Origin: Microthrixaceae bacterium
GTDB taxonomy: Bacteria > Actinomycetota > Acidimicrobiia > Acidimicrobiales > Microtrichaceae
Direction: 5' to 3'
NCBI GenBank assembly: GCA_023957975.1
Contig: JAMLGM010000002.1
Coordinates: forward strand, 124,001 to 188,000
DNA length: 64,000 nucleotides
This document shows, one piece after another, positions 16,997 through 25,728 of this stretch. A program made the position numbers and the translations under genes. A model generated the notes under the pieces. That model was not told where the DNA came from and did no database searches. It saw only the letters and a program-made list of their open reading frames with translations. How positions within the stretch are numbered: position 1 is the first letter of the stretch; each line of letters begins with the position of its first letter.

Positions 16997-17359
16997 GTGA
17001 GCGTTCAAGACCTGCATGGGGACCTGGCGTGGGCGGTCGTGGTGGCCAATGGGTTGGTCGGGTCGTGGGCGCTCGGTGCGCACTGGCTTGCCGCGCTGCG
17101 TCGGCGGGCGTTGTGGTGGTTCGTCGTCGCGTCGCAGGTCTTGATCTTCCCGCAGATGGCTTTCGGCGTCTGGCTGATGGCGGTCGACGGGGTGGAGCCG
17201 CCGAGCATGCACACGTTCTACGGGTTCCTGCTGCCCTTCACCGTGTTGATCCTGTTCGGATACAGCCGGACCTCGGTGCGTTCGTATCTGTACCTGCTGT
17301 ACGGACTCGGCGGATGGTTCCTCATGGGCTTGGGGATCCGGGCGATGATCCTGCACTGA
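16997..17359 (+). CDS. Small four-helix integral membrane protein
   Basis: 120 residues with four hydrophobic segments at about 10-30, 40-62, 72-88 and 96-116. The loops hold LRRRAL, VDGVEPPSMHTFYG and YSRTSVRS. The family is not identified from sequence alone, though the HTFYGFLLP segment looks conserved. The GTG at 16997 has TAGGCT 6 bases upstream and no ribosome site, so translation is probably leaderless. The gene is monocistronic and is followed by short C-rich repeats and a 50-bp palindrome before the convergent pckG. Confidence 0.75.
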   Translation: MSVQDLHGDLAWAVVVANGLVGSWALGAHWLAALRRRALWWFVVASQVLIFPQMAFGVWLMAVDGVEPPSMHTFYGFLLPFTVLILFGYSRTSVRSYLYLLYGLGGWFLMGLGIRAMILH

Positions 17360-17364
17360 TCCGG

Positions 17365-17405
17365 CCCCAGAACCGCCCCAAAAACCGCCCCAAAACCGCC
17401 CCAAG
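17365..17405. repeat. Imperfect 11-12 bp C/A-rich tandem repeat
   Basis: About three copies of CCCCAAAACCG-type units fill the space between the membrane gene and the palindrome at 17412. Confidence 0.65.
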
Positions 17406-17411
17406 AATGCC

Positions 17412-17461
17412 GTTCTCCGATAACCAGTGGTCGTGATCACGACCACTGGTTATCGGAGAAC
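17412..17461. repeat. 50-bp perfect palindrome, family B copy 1
   Basis: Arms 17412-17436 and 17437-17461 are exact reverse complements over 25 bp with no spacer. The ends are GTTCT/AGAAC, as in family A, and the centre is GTGATCAC. An identical copy is at 59431-59480. It sits between convergent genes. Confidence 0.95.
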
Positions 17462-17484
17462 AGGCAGGAGCCGGCAACCGCCGG

Positions 17485-17514
17485 GCAGGTACAGGCAGGT
17501 ACAGGCAGGTGCCT
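17485..17514. repeat. 10-bp tandem repeat at the pckG stop
   Basis: Three units of GCAGGTACAG (the last diverged to GCAGGTGCCT). The last unit runs into the pckG stop codon (minus strand, 17513-17515). Confidence 0.6.
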
Positions 17515-19318
17515 AGTTGGCGAGACGCTTTTCGAGGTCGGCGAGTTCGTCGCGCATCTCGGTCGGCAGGCGCTCTCCGATGAATGCGAAATGGCCCTCC
17601 ACGAGTGGGACCTCCTGGCGCCACGCGTCGTTGTCGACCTCGAGGATCTTCGCCATCATCTCGTCGTCGATGTCGAGGCCGGTCCGGTCGATCGCGTCGA
17701 CGGTCGGCACGTTGCCGATAGCGGTCTCGGTCGCGTCGGCGGAACCATCGAGGCGTTCGAGCACCCACTTGAGGACACGGCTGTTGTCGCCGTAGCCCGG
17801 CCACATGAACTTGCCGTCGGAGTCCTTGCGGAACCAGTTGACCCAGAACATCTTCGGAAGCTTCTCGGCATCGGCGCCCTCGCCGATCTCAAGCCAGTGC
17901 TTGATGTAGTCGCCGACGTTGTAGCCCATGAACGGCAACATCGCGAACGGGTCGAAGCGAACCTCGCCGACGGTTCCGGCGGCCGCAGCCGTCTTTTCCG
18001 AGGACATGATCGAGCCGAGGAACACGCCGTGTTGCCAGTCTCGGGCCTCGGTCACCAGCGGCACGTTGGTGGCGCGGCGGCCACCGAACAGGATCGCCGA
18101 GATCGGCACGCCGGCTGGGTCTTCCCACTCGGGGGCGATGACCGGGCACTGTGAGGCCGGAGCGGTGAAGCGGGCGTTGGGATGGGCGGCCGGGGTGTCG
18201 GAGGCCGGGGTCCAGTCGTTGCCCTTCCAGTCGATGAGGTGTGCCGGCGGTTCGGGGGTCATCTCCTCCCACCAGACGTCGCCGTCGTCGGTCTTGGCGA
18301 CGTTGGTGAAGATCGAGTTGCCGTAGATCGAGGCCATGGCGTTGGAGTTGGTCTCGTCGTTGGTGCCCGGTGCCACACCGAAGAACCCGGCCTCGGGGTT
18401 GATGGCATACAGACGACCGTCTTCGCCGAACTTCATCCAGGCGATGTCGTCTCCGACGGTTTCGACCTTGTACCCCGGCAGCGTCGGGATGAGCATGGCC
18501 ATGTTGGTCTTTCCGCAGGCCGACGGGAACGCGGCCGCGATGTACTTCTTTTCGCCATTGGGCGGGGTGATGCCGAGAATCAGCATGTGCTCGGCCATCC
18601 AGCCCTCGTCGCGGGCCATGGTCGAGGCGATGCGCAGGGCGAAGCACTTCTTGCCCAGCAGGGCGTTGCCCCCGTAGCCGGAACCGTAGGACCAGATCTC
18701 GCGGGTCTCGGGGAAGTGGCTGATGTATTTGGTGTCGTTGGACGGCCAGCGGACGTCGTCACGGGTGGTGCCGTCGGCCAACTCGAGCGGGTAGCCGACC
18801 GAGTGCAGGCACGGCACCCATTCGCCGGTCTCTCCCAAGACGTCGAGGGCTCGTTGGCCCATGCGGGTCATGATCCGCATGTTCACCGCCGCGTAGGCGG
18901 AATCGGTGAGCTGCACACCGATGTGGGCGATGGGGGAGCCGAGCGGGCCCATCGAAAACGGCACGACGTACATCGTGCGGCCCTTCATGACCCCCTTGTA
19001 GAGCTCGAGCATCTCGGCACGAAGCTCGTCGGGGTTGCGCCAGTGGTTCGTCGGGCCGGCATCGATTTCCAACTCGGAGGAGATGAAGGTGCGGTCCTCG
19101 ACACGGGCGACGTCTCCCGGGTCGGACAGCGCCAGGTAGCTGTTGGGGCGCTTGGCGTCATCGAGGCGTTCGAACACGCCGGCGTCGACGAGTTCCTGAC
19201 ACATCCGGTCGTATTCCTCGGCGGTCCCATCGCACCAGTAGACGTCATCCGGTTCGAAGATGGATCGCCAGTGCTCGACCCAGTCGAGCAGCTTCTGGTT
19301 ATTGGTCGTGCCTGGCAT
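17513..19318 (-). CDS. pckG: Phosphoenolpyruvate carboxykinase (GTP)
   Basis: 601 residues, the normal size of GTP-dependent PEPCK. It interconverts oxaloacetate and PEP, the gateway to gluconeogenesis. Diagnostic motifs: [13 protein letters not shown] (kinase-1a loop with the reactive Cys of the GTP enzyme), [10 protein letters not shown] (kinase-2 and metal site), [14 protein letters not shown], and a C-terminal GTP pocket ([18 protein letters not shown]). The ATG at 19318 is preceded by GGAGGAAAC. An in-frame codon 19 triplets earlier lacks such a site. This gene therefore has a real 5' leader, unlike most neighbours. Confidence 0.96.
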   Translation of the reverse strand: MPGTTNNQKLLDWVEHWRSIFEPDDVYWCDGTAEEYDRMCQELVDAGVFERLDDAKRPNSYLALSDPGDVARVEDRTFISSELEIDAGPTNHWRNPDELRAEMLELYKGVMKGRTMYVVPFSMGPLGSPIAHIGVQLTDSAYAAVNMRIMTRMGQRALDVLGETGEWVPCLHSVGYPLELADGTTRDDVRWPSNDTKYISHFPETREIWSYGSGYGGNALLGKKCFALRIASTMARDEGWMAEHMLILGITPPNGEKKYIAAAFPSACGKTNMAMLIPTLPGYKVETVGDDIAWMKFGEDGRLYAINPEAGFFGVAPGTNDETNSNAMASIYGNSIFTNVAKTDDGDVWWEEMTPEPPAHLIDWKGNDWTPASDTPAAHPNARFTAPASQCPVIAPEWEDPAGVPISAILFGGRRATNVPLVTEARDWQHGVFLGSIMSSEKTAAAAGTVGEVRFDPFAMLPFMGYNVGDYIKHWLEIGEGADAEKLPKMFWVNWFRKDSDGKFMWPGYGDNSRVLKWVLERLDGSADATETAIGNVPTVDAIDRTGLDIDDEMMAKILEVDNDAWRQEVPLVEGHFAFIGERLPTEMRDELADLEKRLAN

Positions 19319-19445
19319 GTTTCCTCCGGATTCGCTGGTGGCGATGTCGTTCGTTGGACTTACCGCGGAGAGCACGTCTGTGCAACCCGCATTTGGGCCC
19401 AGTGGGAAAGGTCACATGACCCGTCGAACCGGGCGGGAAAAAGAA

Positions 19446-19473
19446 AACAGGGCCGTAGGGCCCCGTTTCGGTG
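19446..19473 (-). terminator. Intrinsic terminator after the cold-shock-like gene
   Basis: A 9-bp stem (19446-19454 with 19459-19467, one G-T pair) and a 4-base loop. On the minus strand it is followed by TTTCTTTTTC-like T-rich sequence (19436-19445). It ends the rpmB transcript. Confidence 0.75.
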
Positions 19474-19481
19474 ATCGATTG

Positions 19482-19745
19482 TCAGGTCTCGTCGGCGACG
19501 GGCTCAGCGCTCGGCAGCGACTCGAAGAACCCGGGCGTGCCCATGTCGACCTCGGACCCGAAACGCAGGTCGGCGGCGAGGCCGTCGTCATTCACGGTGA
19601 ACAACAGGCGCTGCCCCTGGCGAACGAAACGCAGGCCGGCAGCGGCGACAGCGCCCGGTGCGAGGTCATAGGAAACGAAGTCGGTGTCGCCCACGATCGT
19701 CCCGTCGTCGGTGCCGGGATCGTAGGACTTGATGACGCCCTGCAT
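19482..19745 (-). CDS. Cold-shock-like OB-fold protein
   Basis: 87 residues. The N-terminus MQGVIKSYDPGTDDGTIVGD resembles the first strands of a cold-shock domain (G-x-I-K-x-Y-x-P-x-x-G-x-G-x-I). The typical RNP aromatic patches (FGFI, VFVH) are only partly kept (TDFVSYDL), so nucleic-acid binding is likely but not assured. The C-terminal 20 residues are acidic. It starts 9 bases after the rpmB stop on the same strand, so the two form an operon ending at the terminator near 19446. Confidence 0.7.
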   Translation of the reverse strand: MQGVIKSYDPGTDDGTIVGDTDFVSYDLAPGAVAAAGLRFVRQGQRLLFTVNDDGLAADLRFGSEVDMGTPGFFESLPSAEPVADET

Positions 19746-19754
19746 CGCAGTGAC

Positions 19755-19961
19755 TCAGGGAATCTGGCGGGCGACGGGCTTTTGCACCTTGCCGGACTTG
19801 AGGCAGCCGGTGCACACGTTGACCCGCTTGGGTGAGCCGTTCACCACGGCGCGCACGCGCTGAATGTTCGGATTCCAGCGGCGCTTGTTGCGGCGGTGGG
19901 AGTGGCTGAGGCTCATGCCGAAGCCGGGCTTCTTTGCGCAGATGTCGCAGACGGAGGACAT
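19755..19961 (-). CDS. rpmB: 50S ribosomal protein L28
   Basis: 68 residues. SVCDICAKKPGFGMSLSHS and VCTGCLKSGKV carry the two Cys pairs of the zinc-binding (C+) form of L28, and RRNKRRWNPNIQRVRA is the RNA-binding core. The ATG at 19961 is preceded by a ribosome site (CAGGAATCC). The longer open frame upstream has no L28 homology. Divergent from the DAK2-domain gene, as in other Actinobacteria. Confidence 0.95.
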   Translation of the reverse strand: MSSVCDICAKKPGFGMSLSHSHRRNKRRWNPNIQRVRAVVNGSPKRVNVCTGCLKSGKVQKPVARQIP

Positions 19962-20114
19962 GGTGGATTCCTGATCTTCACGAAATGAGGGGATGATGCG
20001 CCCGCCGGGTAGGTCGGATGCGTCGAGTGGTGCGCCGGCGCGAGAGTCCGAACGCTCCGCAGACGTTAGCACCGTTGCCGGGTGGGCACGAAGCCACGGG
20101 CCTCAATGCTCGGA

Positions 20115-20120
20115 TAGGTT
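20115..20120 (+). promoter_or_regulatory. -10 hexamer of the DAK2-like gene (leaderless)
   Basis: TAGGTT, 7 bases before the ATG at 20128. Confidence 0.6.
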
Positions 20121-20127
20121 CGTCGAG

Positions 20128-21063
20128 ATGGAACCGCTCCGCCAACTTCGATCCGACGACGTCTCGGAGTTTCTTCGGGCCGCTGCGGTGTCGGCCCGCG
20201 CCCATGCCCCGGGGATCGATCACCTCGATCACCTGGACCAACTCGAGGGCATCGAGGGTGGCAACGCCGGCTCGAACGTGGCTGCCACGCTGGAGGCACT
20301 CGTGGCCCGGCTGACCGCGGGAGAGACCCTGACCGGGTTGGCCTCGCTGCTCGAGGGAGCGCGGGCGGACGCCGTCGGGACGGCCGGCAACATGGTCGCG
20401 GAGTTTCTCGCCGGGCTGGGCGAGCTGTGCCGAAATACCGACGCGCTCGATCCCACCCGCCTGGCCATGGGATTCGAGGTTGGGGTCGAACGGCTCGTCG
20501 ACGTCGTCGGCGAGGAGCGGCCAGGAGGAATCCCGAGCGTTGCGACGGTTGCGGCGCGCACGGCGCTTCGCCTTGCCGATGAGGGCATCGGCATGGCGGA
20601 TCTGGTGCTCGCAGTCGCCGAGGATGCGCTCGACGCACTCGAGGCCACCACCGATCTGTGGCCCCCGCTCGCCGAGGCGGGTGTCGTCGACGCTGGAGCG
20701 GCGGCGTTCGTCGTGGTGTTGGACGCACTGGTGGCGACGGTGCACGGCGAAGACCCCGAGGTTCCGGAGTGGGAGTTCGTGGAGAACCTCGACCCTGAGC
20801 TGTCGGAATCGGAGCGGTTCCGCTACGTGGTGAGCCTTCGTTTGGCGGTGCCGGAGCGCGTCGGGACGCCGCGTTCTGCCGAGGAGATGTTGGCGCACCT
20901 GACCGCGGCGTGGCGGGCGCTGGGCGACGAGGTCACCACCGGGTTCGCCGACGACGGCGCAGTGTGGGCGTCGATCGCCACCGACGACATCGGCCCCGTC
21001 ATCGAGGCGGCGATCGGGGTCGGTCGCCCCTACAACATCGCGGTCGACGACACGCGTGGCTGA
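20128..21063 (+). CDS. DAK2/DhaL-like domain protein, active-site motif degenerate
   Basis: 311 residues. Its place between rpmB and recG and its helical pattern match the actinobacterial DAK2-domain gene of this locus. DhaL and FakA kinases carry a D-G-D-T-G-T-N-M loop whose Asp residues hold Mg-ATP. Here the corresponding loop reads GIEGGNAGSNVAATLE (about 38-53), so the acidic residues are gone while the small residues and Asn stay. It is also shorter than FakA and lacks its C-terminal fatty-acid-binding half. An inactive or altered member is inferred. The start is fixed by TAGGTT 7 bases before the ATG. Its last 8 bases overlap recG. Confidence 0.7.
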   Translation: MEPLRQLRSDDVSEFLRAAAVSARAHAPGIDHLDHLDQLEGIEGGNAGSNVAATLEALVARLTAGETLTGLASLLEGARADAVGTAGNMVAEFLAGLGELCRNTDALDPTRLAMGFEVGVERLVDVVGEERPGGIPSVATVAARTALRLADEGIGMADLVLAVAEDALDALEATTDLWPPLAEAGVVDAGAAAFVVVLDALVATVHGEDPEVPEWEFVENLDPELSESERFRYVVSLRLAVPERVGTPRSAEEMLAHLTAAWRALGDEVTTGFADDGAVWASIATDDIGPVIEAAIGVGRPYNIAVDDTRG

Positions 21064-23233
21064 GCGCCCGACCACCCCGCCGACCGCCCACGCGGCTGCC
21101 CCGCCGATCACGCTGCACGACCTGGCGGCGATGCCGGTCGACCGCCTGGCTCGTGTCGGGCCGAAGAAGCTGCAGGCGTTGCACGCCAGCGGGTTCCGGT
21201 CGCTGTTGGATCTGTTGATGCACTATCCGCGCCGACACCTCGACCGGACCCGCCAAGCGGCGATTCGCGAGATGGCGCCGGGCGATGAGGCGATGGTGCT
21301 CGGTCGGGTCACCGAGATCGGCTCGCAGCGGGTGCGCGGCAACCGGGTCATGGTGAACGCGAAGGTGTCGGACGGCTCCGACGTCATGCGCGTGTCGTTC
21401 TTCAACCAGCGTTGGCGGGAGAAACAACTCGCCGTCGGAACGAACGCGGTGTTCTACGGCAAGGTCGAGGTGTTTCGGAACCAGCGTCAGATGACCAACC
21501 CGGTCGTCGATCTGGTCGGCGACCGCACCGGGCGGATTCTGCCCGTGTATCCGCAACACGAAAAGGCCGGGATCTCGACCTGGGACCTGGCCGGCATGAT
21601 CGAACAGATTCTGCATCGTTGTGAACAGCGCGGCATCGCCGATCCGATGCCGGAGGCGCTGCTCGACCGGTTCGACCTGCTGAGTCGGCGCGACGCGTTC
21701 TGGGGGATCCACCTTCCGCAGTCGATGGCCGAGACTGTTGCTGCGCGAAAGCGGCTGGTGTTCGATGAGTTGTTGCGCATCCAACTCGCCCTGGTTCGGC
21801 AAAAGCGCGAGCTCGAAGCCACCGCCGTGGGGATCCGCCACGAGGTCGACGGCGAGTTGTTGCGGCGCTATCGAGACCGGCTCGCGTTCGGGCTGACCGG
21901 TGCTCAGGAGCGGGCGATCGGCGAGATCTCCCGCGACCTGGCCAAGCCGGCGCCGATGCATCGCCTGCTGCAGGGTGACGTGGGTGCCGGCAAGACCGTG
22001 GTGGCGATCGCAACCCTGCTGACCGCGGTGGAGGGCGGACATCAGGCGGCGTTGATGGCCCCGACCGAGGTGCTCGCCGAACAGCATGCGATCGGGTTGC
22101 GCCGCGACCTCGAGGGGTTGCAGGTTCCGGCCGGGTCCGGATCGCTGTTCGAGGACCGGGAGCTTCGCATCGCGTTGTTGTCGAAGCGGGTGACCGCGGC
22201 GGAGCGGCGCCGGATCATCGCCGATCTCGCGGCGGGGGAGATCGACATTGCCGTCGGCACTCATGCGCTCATCCAGGAGGCGGTCACGTTCCGGTCGCTC
22301 GGCGCGGTGGTGATCGACGAGCAGCATCGTTTCGGGGTGGAACAGCGTGCCGCGTTGCGTGAGGCGAACGCAGACGGTTCCGCCCCCGACGTTCTGGTGA
22401 TGACCGCGACGCCGATCCCGCGCACCGCGGCGATGACGGTCTATGGCGACCTCGACGTGAGCGTGCTCGACGAACTCCCGCCGGGGCGTACCCCGATCGC
22501 CACGACCTGGGCGCGAACCGATCCCGACGTCGATGCGGCCTGGGACCTGGTGCGTCGGGAGGTCGAGGCCGGACGTCAGGCCTATGTGGTGTGCCCGCTG
22601 ATCGAGGAGTCCGAGAAGCTCGAGGTGTCGTCGGCGACCGAGACCTTCGAGCGGCTCGGCGCGGTCGACCTCGCCGGTCTTCGCCTCGGCCTGTTGCACG
22701 GCCGCATGCCCGCCGAGGACAAGGAGGCCACGATGTCGGCGTTTCGTCGCGGAGATCTCGATGTCCTGGTGGCCACGACGGTGATCGAGGTCGGCGTCGA
22801 CGTTCCCAATGCGACGGTCATGGTCATCCTCGATGCCGACCGTTTCGGTATCGCCCAGCTTCACCAGCTTCGTGGCCGCGTGGGGCGTGGCGCGGCGGCG
22901 AGCCACTGCGTGCTCGTGGCGGCGGAGCCGAGCCCTGATGGCATCGAGCGGCTCGAGGCGATGGTTCGCACCACCGACGGATTCGAGTTGGCCGAGGTCG
23001 ACCTCGACCTGCGCGGGGAGGGCACGATCATGGGGGAGCGCCAAAAGGGTCGTAACGATCTGCGGCTCGCGTCGCTTCGCCGCGACCGGGAGTGGGTGCG
23101 GATCGCCCGGGAGGTCGCGTTCGAACTGGTCGACTCGCCAGATCCGGCCGCGGCGATTGCGCTCGAAGCGTTGGTGGGCGAACTCGACCTGTTCCTGGAG
23201 GAGGACGACGAGGCGTTCCTGCTCAAGGGCTGA
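21056..23233 (+). CDS. recG: ATP-dependent DNA helicase RecG
   Basis: 725 residues. The N-terminal wedge/OB domain (about 25-200, LLDLLMHYPRRHLDR, MVLGRVTEI) binds branched DNA. The SF2 motor follows: LLQGDVGAGKTVVA (Walker A), VVIDEQHRFG (II, the DEQH of RecG), MTATPIPRT (III), VATTVIEVGVDVPNA (V) and QLHQLRGRVGRG (VI). It regresses stalled forks and branch-migrates Holliday junctions. The GTG at 21056 overlaps the previous gene by 8 bases, so it is probably translationally coupled. It is about average length for the family. Confidence 0.96.
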   Translation: MAERPTTPPTAHAAAPPITLHDLAAMPVDRLARVGPKKLQALHASGFRSLLDLLMHYPRRHLDRTRQAAIREMAPGDEAMVLGRVTEIGSQRVRGNRVMVNAKVSDGSDVMRVSFFNQRWREKQLAVGTNAVFYGKVEVFRNQRQMTNPVVDLVGDRTGRILPVYPQHEKAGISTWDLAGMIEQILHRCEQRGIADPMPEALLDRFDLLSRRDAFWGIHLPQSMAETVAARKRLVFDELLRIQLALVRQKRELEATAVGIRHEVDGELLRRYRDRLAFGLTGAQERAIGEISRDLAKPAPMHRLLQGDVGAGKTVVAIATLLTAVEGGHQAALMAPTEVLAEQHAIGLRRDLEGLQVPAGSGSLFEDRELRIALLSKRVTAAERRRIIADLAAGEIDIAVGTHALIQEAVTFRSLGAVVIDEQHRFGVEQRAALREANADGSAPDVLVMTATPIPRTAAMTVYGDLDVSVLDELPPGRTPIATTWARTDPDVDAAWDLVRREVEAGRQAYVVCPLIEESEKLEVSSATETFERLGAVDLAGLRLGLLHGRMPAEDKEATMSAFRRGDLDVLVATTVIEVGVDVPNATVMVILDADRFGIAQLHQLRGRVGRGAAASHCVLVAAEPSPDGIERLEAMVRTTDGFELAEVDLDLRGEGTIMGERQKGRNDLRLASLRRDREWVRIAREVAFELVDSPDPAAAIALEALVGELDLFLEEDDEAFLLKG

Positions 23234-23279
23234 CCGCCGCCCGGCCCCGACCCCGACCACCTGGCGGGGTGTGGGCGGC

Positions 23280-23285
23280 TAACGT
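23280..23285 (+). promoter_or_regulatory. -10 hexamer of rsmD (leaderless)
   Basis: TAACGT, 9 bases before the ATG at 23295. Confidence 0.5.
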
Positions 23286-23294
23286 CGGCGCCCG

Positions 23295-23846
23295 ATGAGA
23301 GTGGTCGCCGGAACAGCGCGCGGGCGCAGCCTGCAAACCCCGCCCGGCCGCACCACTCGACCGACCTCGGATCGGGTCCGCGAGGCGGTGTTCAACGCCC
23401 TCAACAGCCTCGATGCCCTCGCGGATGCCACGGTGCTGGACGGGTTCGCCGGGTCGGGGGCGATGGGGATCGAGGCGTTGTCCCGCGGCGCACGTCACGT
23501 CACCTTCGTCGAGGCCGATCGTCGAGCCGTCGCCACCATCCATGCCAACCTCGCCGCCACCGGATTCACCGATCGGGCCACGGTGGTGCCGCAACGCCTC
23601 GAGTCGTTTCTGGCCCGTCCGCAGCCAGCGCTGCCCTGGGACCTCGTCGTGTTGGATCCGCCGTATGTGTTCGACGCCTGGGACGACCTGCTGGCGACGA
23701 TTCGCGGTCGCGTGGTCGTGATCGAATCCGATCGACCCGTTAGTGTTCCGAAGCCTTGGGATGTCGTGAGGGATCGCAGCTACGGAACTACGGTGGTGAG
23801 GATCGCCGAGTGGCGAAGCACCCCATCAGCGCAAGCCCCGTCGTGA
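23295..23846 (+). CDS. rsmD: 16S rRNA (guanine-966-N2)-methyltransferase RsmD
   Basis: 183 residues. MRVVAGTARGR at the N-terminus is the family's rRNA-binding strand. The SAM pocket is VLDGFAGSGAMGIEALSRGA, and the catalytic N-methyltransferase motif is LDPPY (DPPY). It methylates G966 of 16S rRNA during small-subunit assembly. The ATG at 23295 follows TAACGT by 9 bases. It is followed by coaD, the usual partner. Its stop codon begins a 15-bp tandem repeat. Confidence 0.93.
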   Translation: MRVVAGTARGRSLQTPPGRTTRPTSDRVREAVFNALNSLDALADATVLDGFAGSGAMGIEALSRGARHVTFVEADRRAVATIHANLAATGFTDRATVVPQRLESFLARPQPALPWDLVVLDPPYVFDAWDDLLATIRGRVVVIESDRPVSVPKPWDVVRDRSYGTTVVRIAEWRSTPSAQAPS

Positions 23847-23889
23847 CCGTTCATCCCGCACCCGTTCAGCCCGTGACCCTTCAATCCGT
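23845..23889. repeat. Three diverged 15-bp repeats between rsmD and coaD
   Basis: Units at 23845-23859, 23860-23874 and 23875-23889 share a (C)CCGTTCA(G/T)CCCGT core. The first unit overlaps the rsmD stop codon. Confidence 0.65.
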
Positions 23890-23916
23890 GCAAGACCAAT
23901 TCGAGGAGCAACCCCT

Positions 23917-24399
23917 GTGACCGTCGTTCTCTACCCGGGGTCGTTCGATCCCGTGCACAACGGACACGTCGAGATCGTGGAGACCGCAGCGCGACTGTTC
24001 GACCGTGTGATCGTCGCCGCGGTGCGCAACCCACAAAAGGGCGCTCCGCTGTTCACGCTCGAGGAACGTCAGGCGATGATCGAGGAATCCTTCGCTCACC
24101 TGCCGAATGTCGAAGTCACCCTCTTCAGCTCCCTGGTGGTCGACCTGGCCAAGCAAAAGGGAGCCGACTTCATCGTGAAGGGTCTGCGGGCGGTGTCGGA
24201 TTTCGAATCCGAACTGCAGATGGCCCAGATGAATCGCCGGATCTCCGGCGTCGATACCCTGTTCATCCCGACCACCTCGTCGCATTCGTTCCTGGCATCG
24301 AAACTCATCCGTGAGATCGCCCGGTTCGGCGGCGATGTGACCTCGATGGTTCCCGAGCCGGTCAATCGGCGGTTGAGTGGAAAGTACGTCAATGACTAA
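23917..24399 (+). CDS. coaD: Phosphopantetheine adenylyltransferase
   Basis: 160 residues, the standard size. It adenylylates 4'-phosphopantetheine in coenzyme A synthesis. The nucleotidyltransferase motif is PGSFDPVHNGHVEIV (T/H-x-G-H type), and the second signature is TSSHSFLASKLIREIA. KGLRAVSDFESELQMAQMN matches the substrate loop. The start is a GTG at 23917 with GGAG about 14 bases upstream (GAGGAGCAACCCCT). The last 8 bases overlap the next gene. Confidence 0.96.
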   Translation: MTVVLYPGSFDPVHNGHVEIVETAARLFDRVIVAAVRNPQKGAPLFTLEERQAMIEESFAHLPNVEVTLFSSLVVDLAKQKGADFIVKGLRAVSDFESELQMAQMNRRISGVDTLFIPTTSSHSFLASKLIREIARFGGDVTSMVPEPVNRRLSGKYVND

Positions 24400-24985
24400 G
24401 CCGATCGAAGAAGAACTCGACGAACTCACGGCGGAGGGCAACGACGCCTTTCGGACCGAGGGCCTGATCCGCCAACTCATCGAGATGGTGGAGGTCGCAC
24501 GCGCGATGCCGATGTCATCGTCGGTGATGGTGCACCGTGACGAGATGCTCGACATCCTCGACGACCTGCTCGCCGGACTGCCCGATGAGTTGCGCGCGGC
24601 GAGTTGGCTGCTGAAAGAGCGCGAGGAGGTGCTCGAGCGTGCCAATCGCGACCGTGCCAACCTCATCAACGACGCGAAGACGCGGGTGGCCCACATGGTC
24701 GAACAGCGCGAGATCACCAAACAGGCGCATCTGCGCGCCGAGCGGATTCGCGACGAGGCCGACGCCGAGGCGCGCCGGATGCGGCGCGAAGCGGAGGACT
24801 ACTGCGACCAGAAGCTCGCGAGCTTCGAGGTGGTGCTCGACCGGCTGTCCAAACAGGTGGCGGCGGGACGGCGCAAGCTCGCTGTGACGATCTCGGAGTC
24901 GGAGGCGCCGCGTCCTCAGGTCGGCATCTACACTGACGACGCCGATTCCGATGCGGCCGCGTTCTTCGACCAGGAAGTCGACTGA
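24392..24985 (+). CDS. Coiled-coil DivIVA/SepIVA-like protein
   Basis: 197 residues. Residues about 70-160 form a long charged coiled coil (LLKEREEVLERANRDRANLI, RAERIRDEADAEARRMRREA), preceded by a helical N-terminal region. Locus and pattern match the DivIVA-like protein SepIVA (Rv2927c type) found between coaD and DUF177 in Actinobacteria. That protein affects septation and polar growth in mycobacteria. Function here is by analogy only. The ATG overlaps the coaD stop by 8 bases. The C-terminus is acidic. Confidence 0.75.
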   Translation: MTKPIEEELDELTAEGNDAFRTEGLIRQLIEMVEVARAMPMSSSVMVHRDEMLDILDDLLAGLPDELRAASWLLKEREEVLERANRDRANLINDAKTRVAHMVEQREITKQAHLRAERIRDEADAEARRMRREAEDYCDQKLASFEVVLDRLSKQVAAGRRKLAVTISESEAPRPQVGIYTDDADSDAAAFFDQEVD

Positions 24986-24996
24986 GTCGGCGACGA

Positions 24997-25044
24997 ACGG
25001 TAGGTCACGGTAGGTCGCTGACATGACGGTAGGTCGCTGACATG
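24997..25044 (+). repeat. Tandemly duplicated -10/start-codon cassette
   Basis: A 19-bp unit, ACGGTAGGTCGCTGACATG, is repeated head to tail at 25007-25025 and 25026-25044, after a partial copy (24997-25006). Each full unit has TAGGTC, 6 bases, then ATG, the spacing used by leaderless genes in this window. The first ATG opens a 5-codon ORF ending at 25040; the second is the DUF177 start. Confidence 0.85.
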
Positions 25045-25554
25045 GTTGCCGGGAACCCGTTGCTGATCAACGTGGTGGACGTTCGGCGCGTGCCGGGTTC
25101 GACCCGCGACGTCACCGCCGAGGTCGAACTCGCCGGGTTGGAATTGTCGAGCGCTCGCGTCGCCGAGGACTCGCCGCTGTCGATCGATCTGACGCTGGAG
25201 TCGGTGTCGGGCGGGGTGACCGCTGCCGGCACGATCACGACAACCTGGCAGGGGGAGTGTCGACGCTGCCTCGGCTTGGTGGTCGGTGAGCTTGTGCTCG
25301 ATTGCGAGGAGGTCTTCGAGGACCGCCCGGTCGAGGGGGAGACCTACCCGATCGAACACGACCAGATCGACCTCGAACCGATGGTTCGTGAACAGGTGCT
25401 GCTGTCGCTGCCGCAGAACCCGTTGTGCTCTGCGACCTGTGAGGGTCCGATACCCGAGGAATTGCCGGTTCTGGTCGCCGATGACGACGAGGGATCCGTT
25501 TCGCCCAAAGACCCGCGCTGGGCGGCCCTCGACGACCTCCGCCTCGACCGGTAG
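25042..25554 (+). CDS. DUF177 (YceD-like) protein
   Basis: 170 residues. The Cys pattern CRRCLGLVVGELVLDCEE and LCSATCEG near the middle and C-terminus is the zinc-ribbon-like signature of DUF177. It lies directly before rpmF, the conserved position of this family, whose bacterial members are linked to 23S rRNA maturation. The start is the second ATG of a duplicated 19-bp cassette. A 5-codon ORF (25023-25040) ends one base before this ATG and might couple translation. There is no purine-rich ribosome site. Confidence 0.88.
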   Translation: MVAGNPLLINVVDVRRVPGSTRDVTAEVELAGLELSSARVAEDSPLSIDLTLESVSGGVTAAGTITTTWQGECRRCLGLVVGELVLDCEEVFEDRPVEGETYPIEHDQIDLEPMVREQVLLSLPQNPLCSATCEGPIPEELPVLVADDDEGSVSPKDPRWAALDDLRLDR

Positions 25555-25641
25555 GGCGCGCTCGACCAACCCCGCGGCGACCTCTGGTCACGGTGACAGC
25601 GCCGGAACGGTGAGGATTCGGACACGGCACTGACGGTGGAC

Positions 25642-25647
25642 TATGCT
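25642..25647 (+). promoter_or_regulatory. -10 hexamer upstream of rpmF
   Basis: TATGCT, 9 bases before a GTG at 25657 that is in frame with rpmF. The accepted start (25729) lies 72 bases further on. Confidence 0.55.
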
Positions 25648-25728
25648 TTGGCCCCTGTGTGCACCCGCCGCGGATGCGGGTGGTGCGCGCGGTTGACAAG
25701 TCCCTCCCCAGATTGCACAGGAACGACG

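Noticed and set aside
20999-23260. Long minus-strand frame opposite recG
   Set aside because: RecG motifs are complete on the plus strand; the antisense frame has only Arg/His-rich low-complexity sequence.
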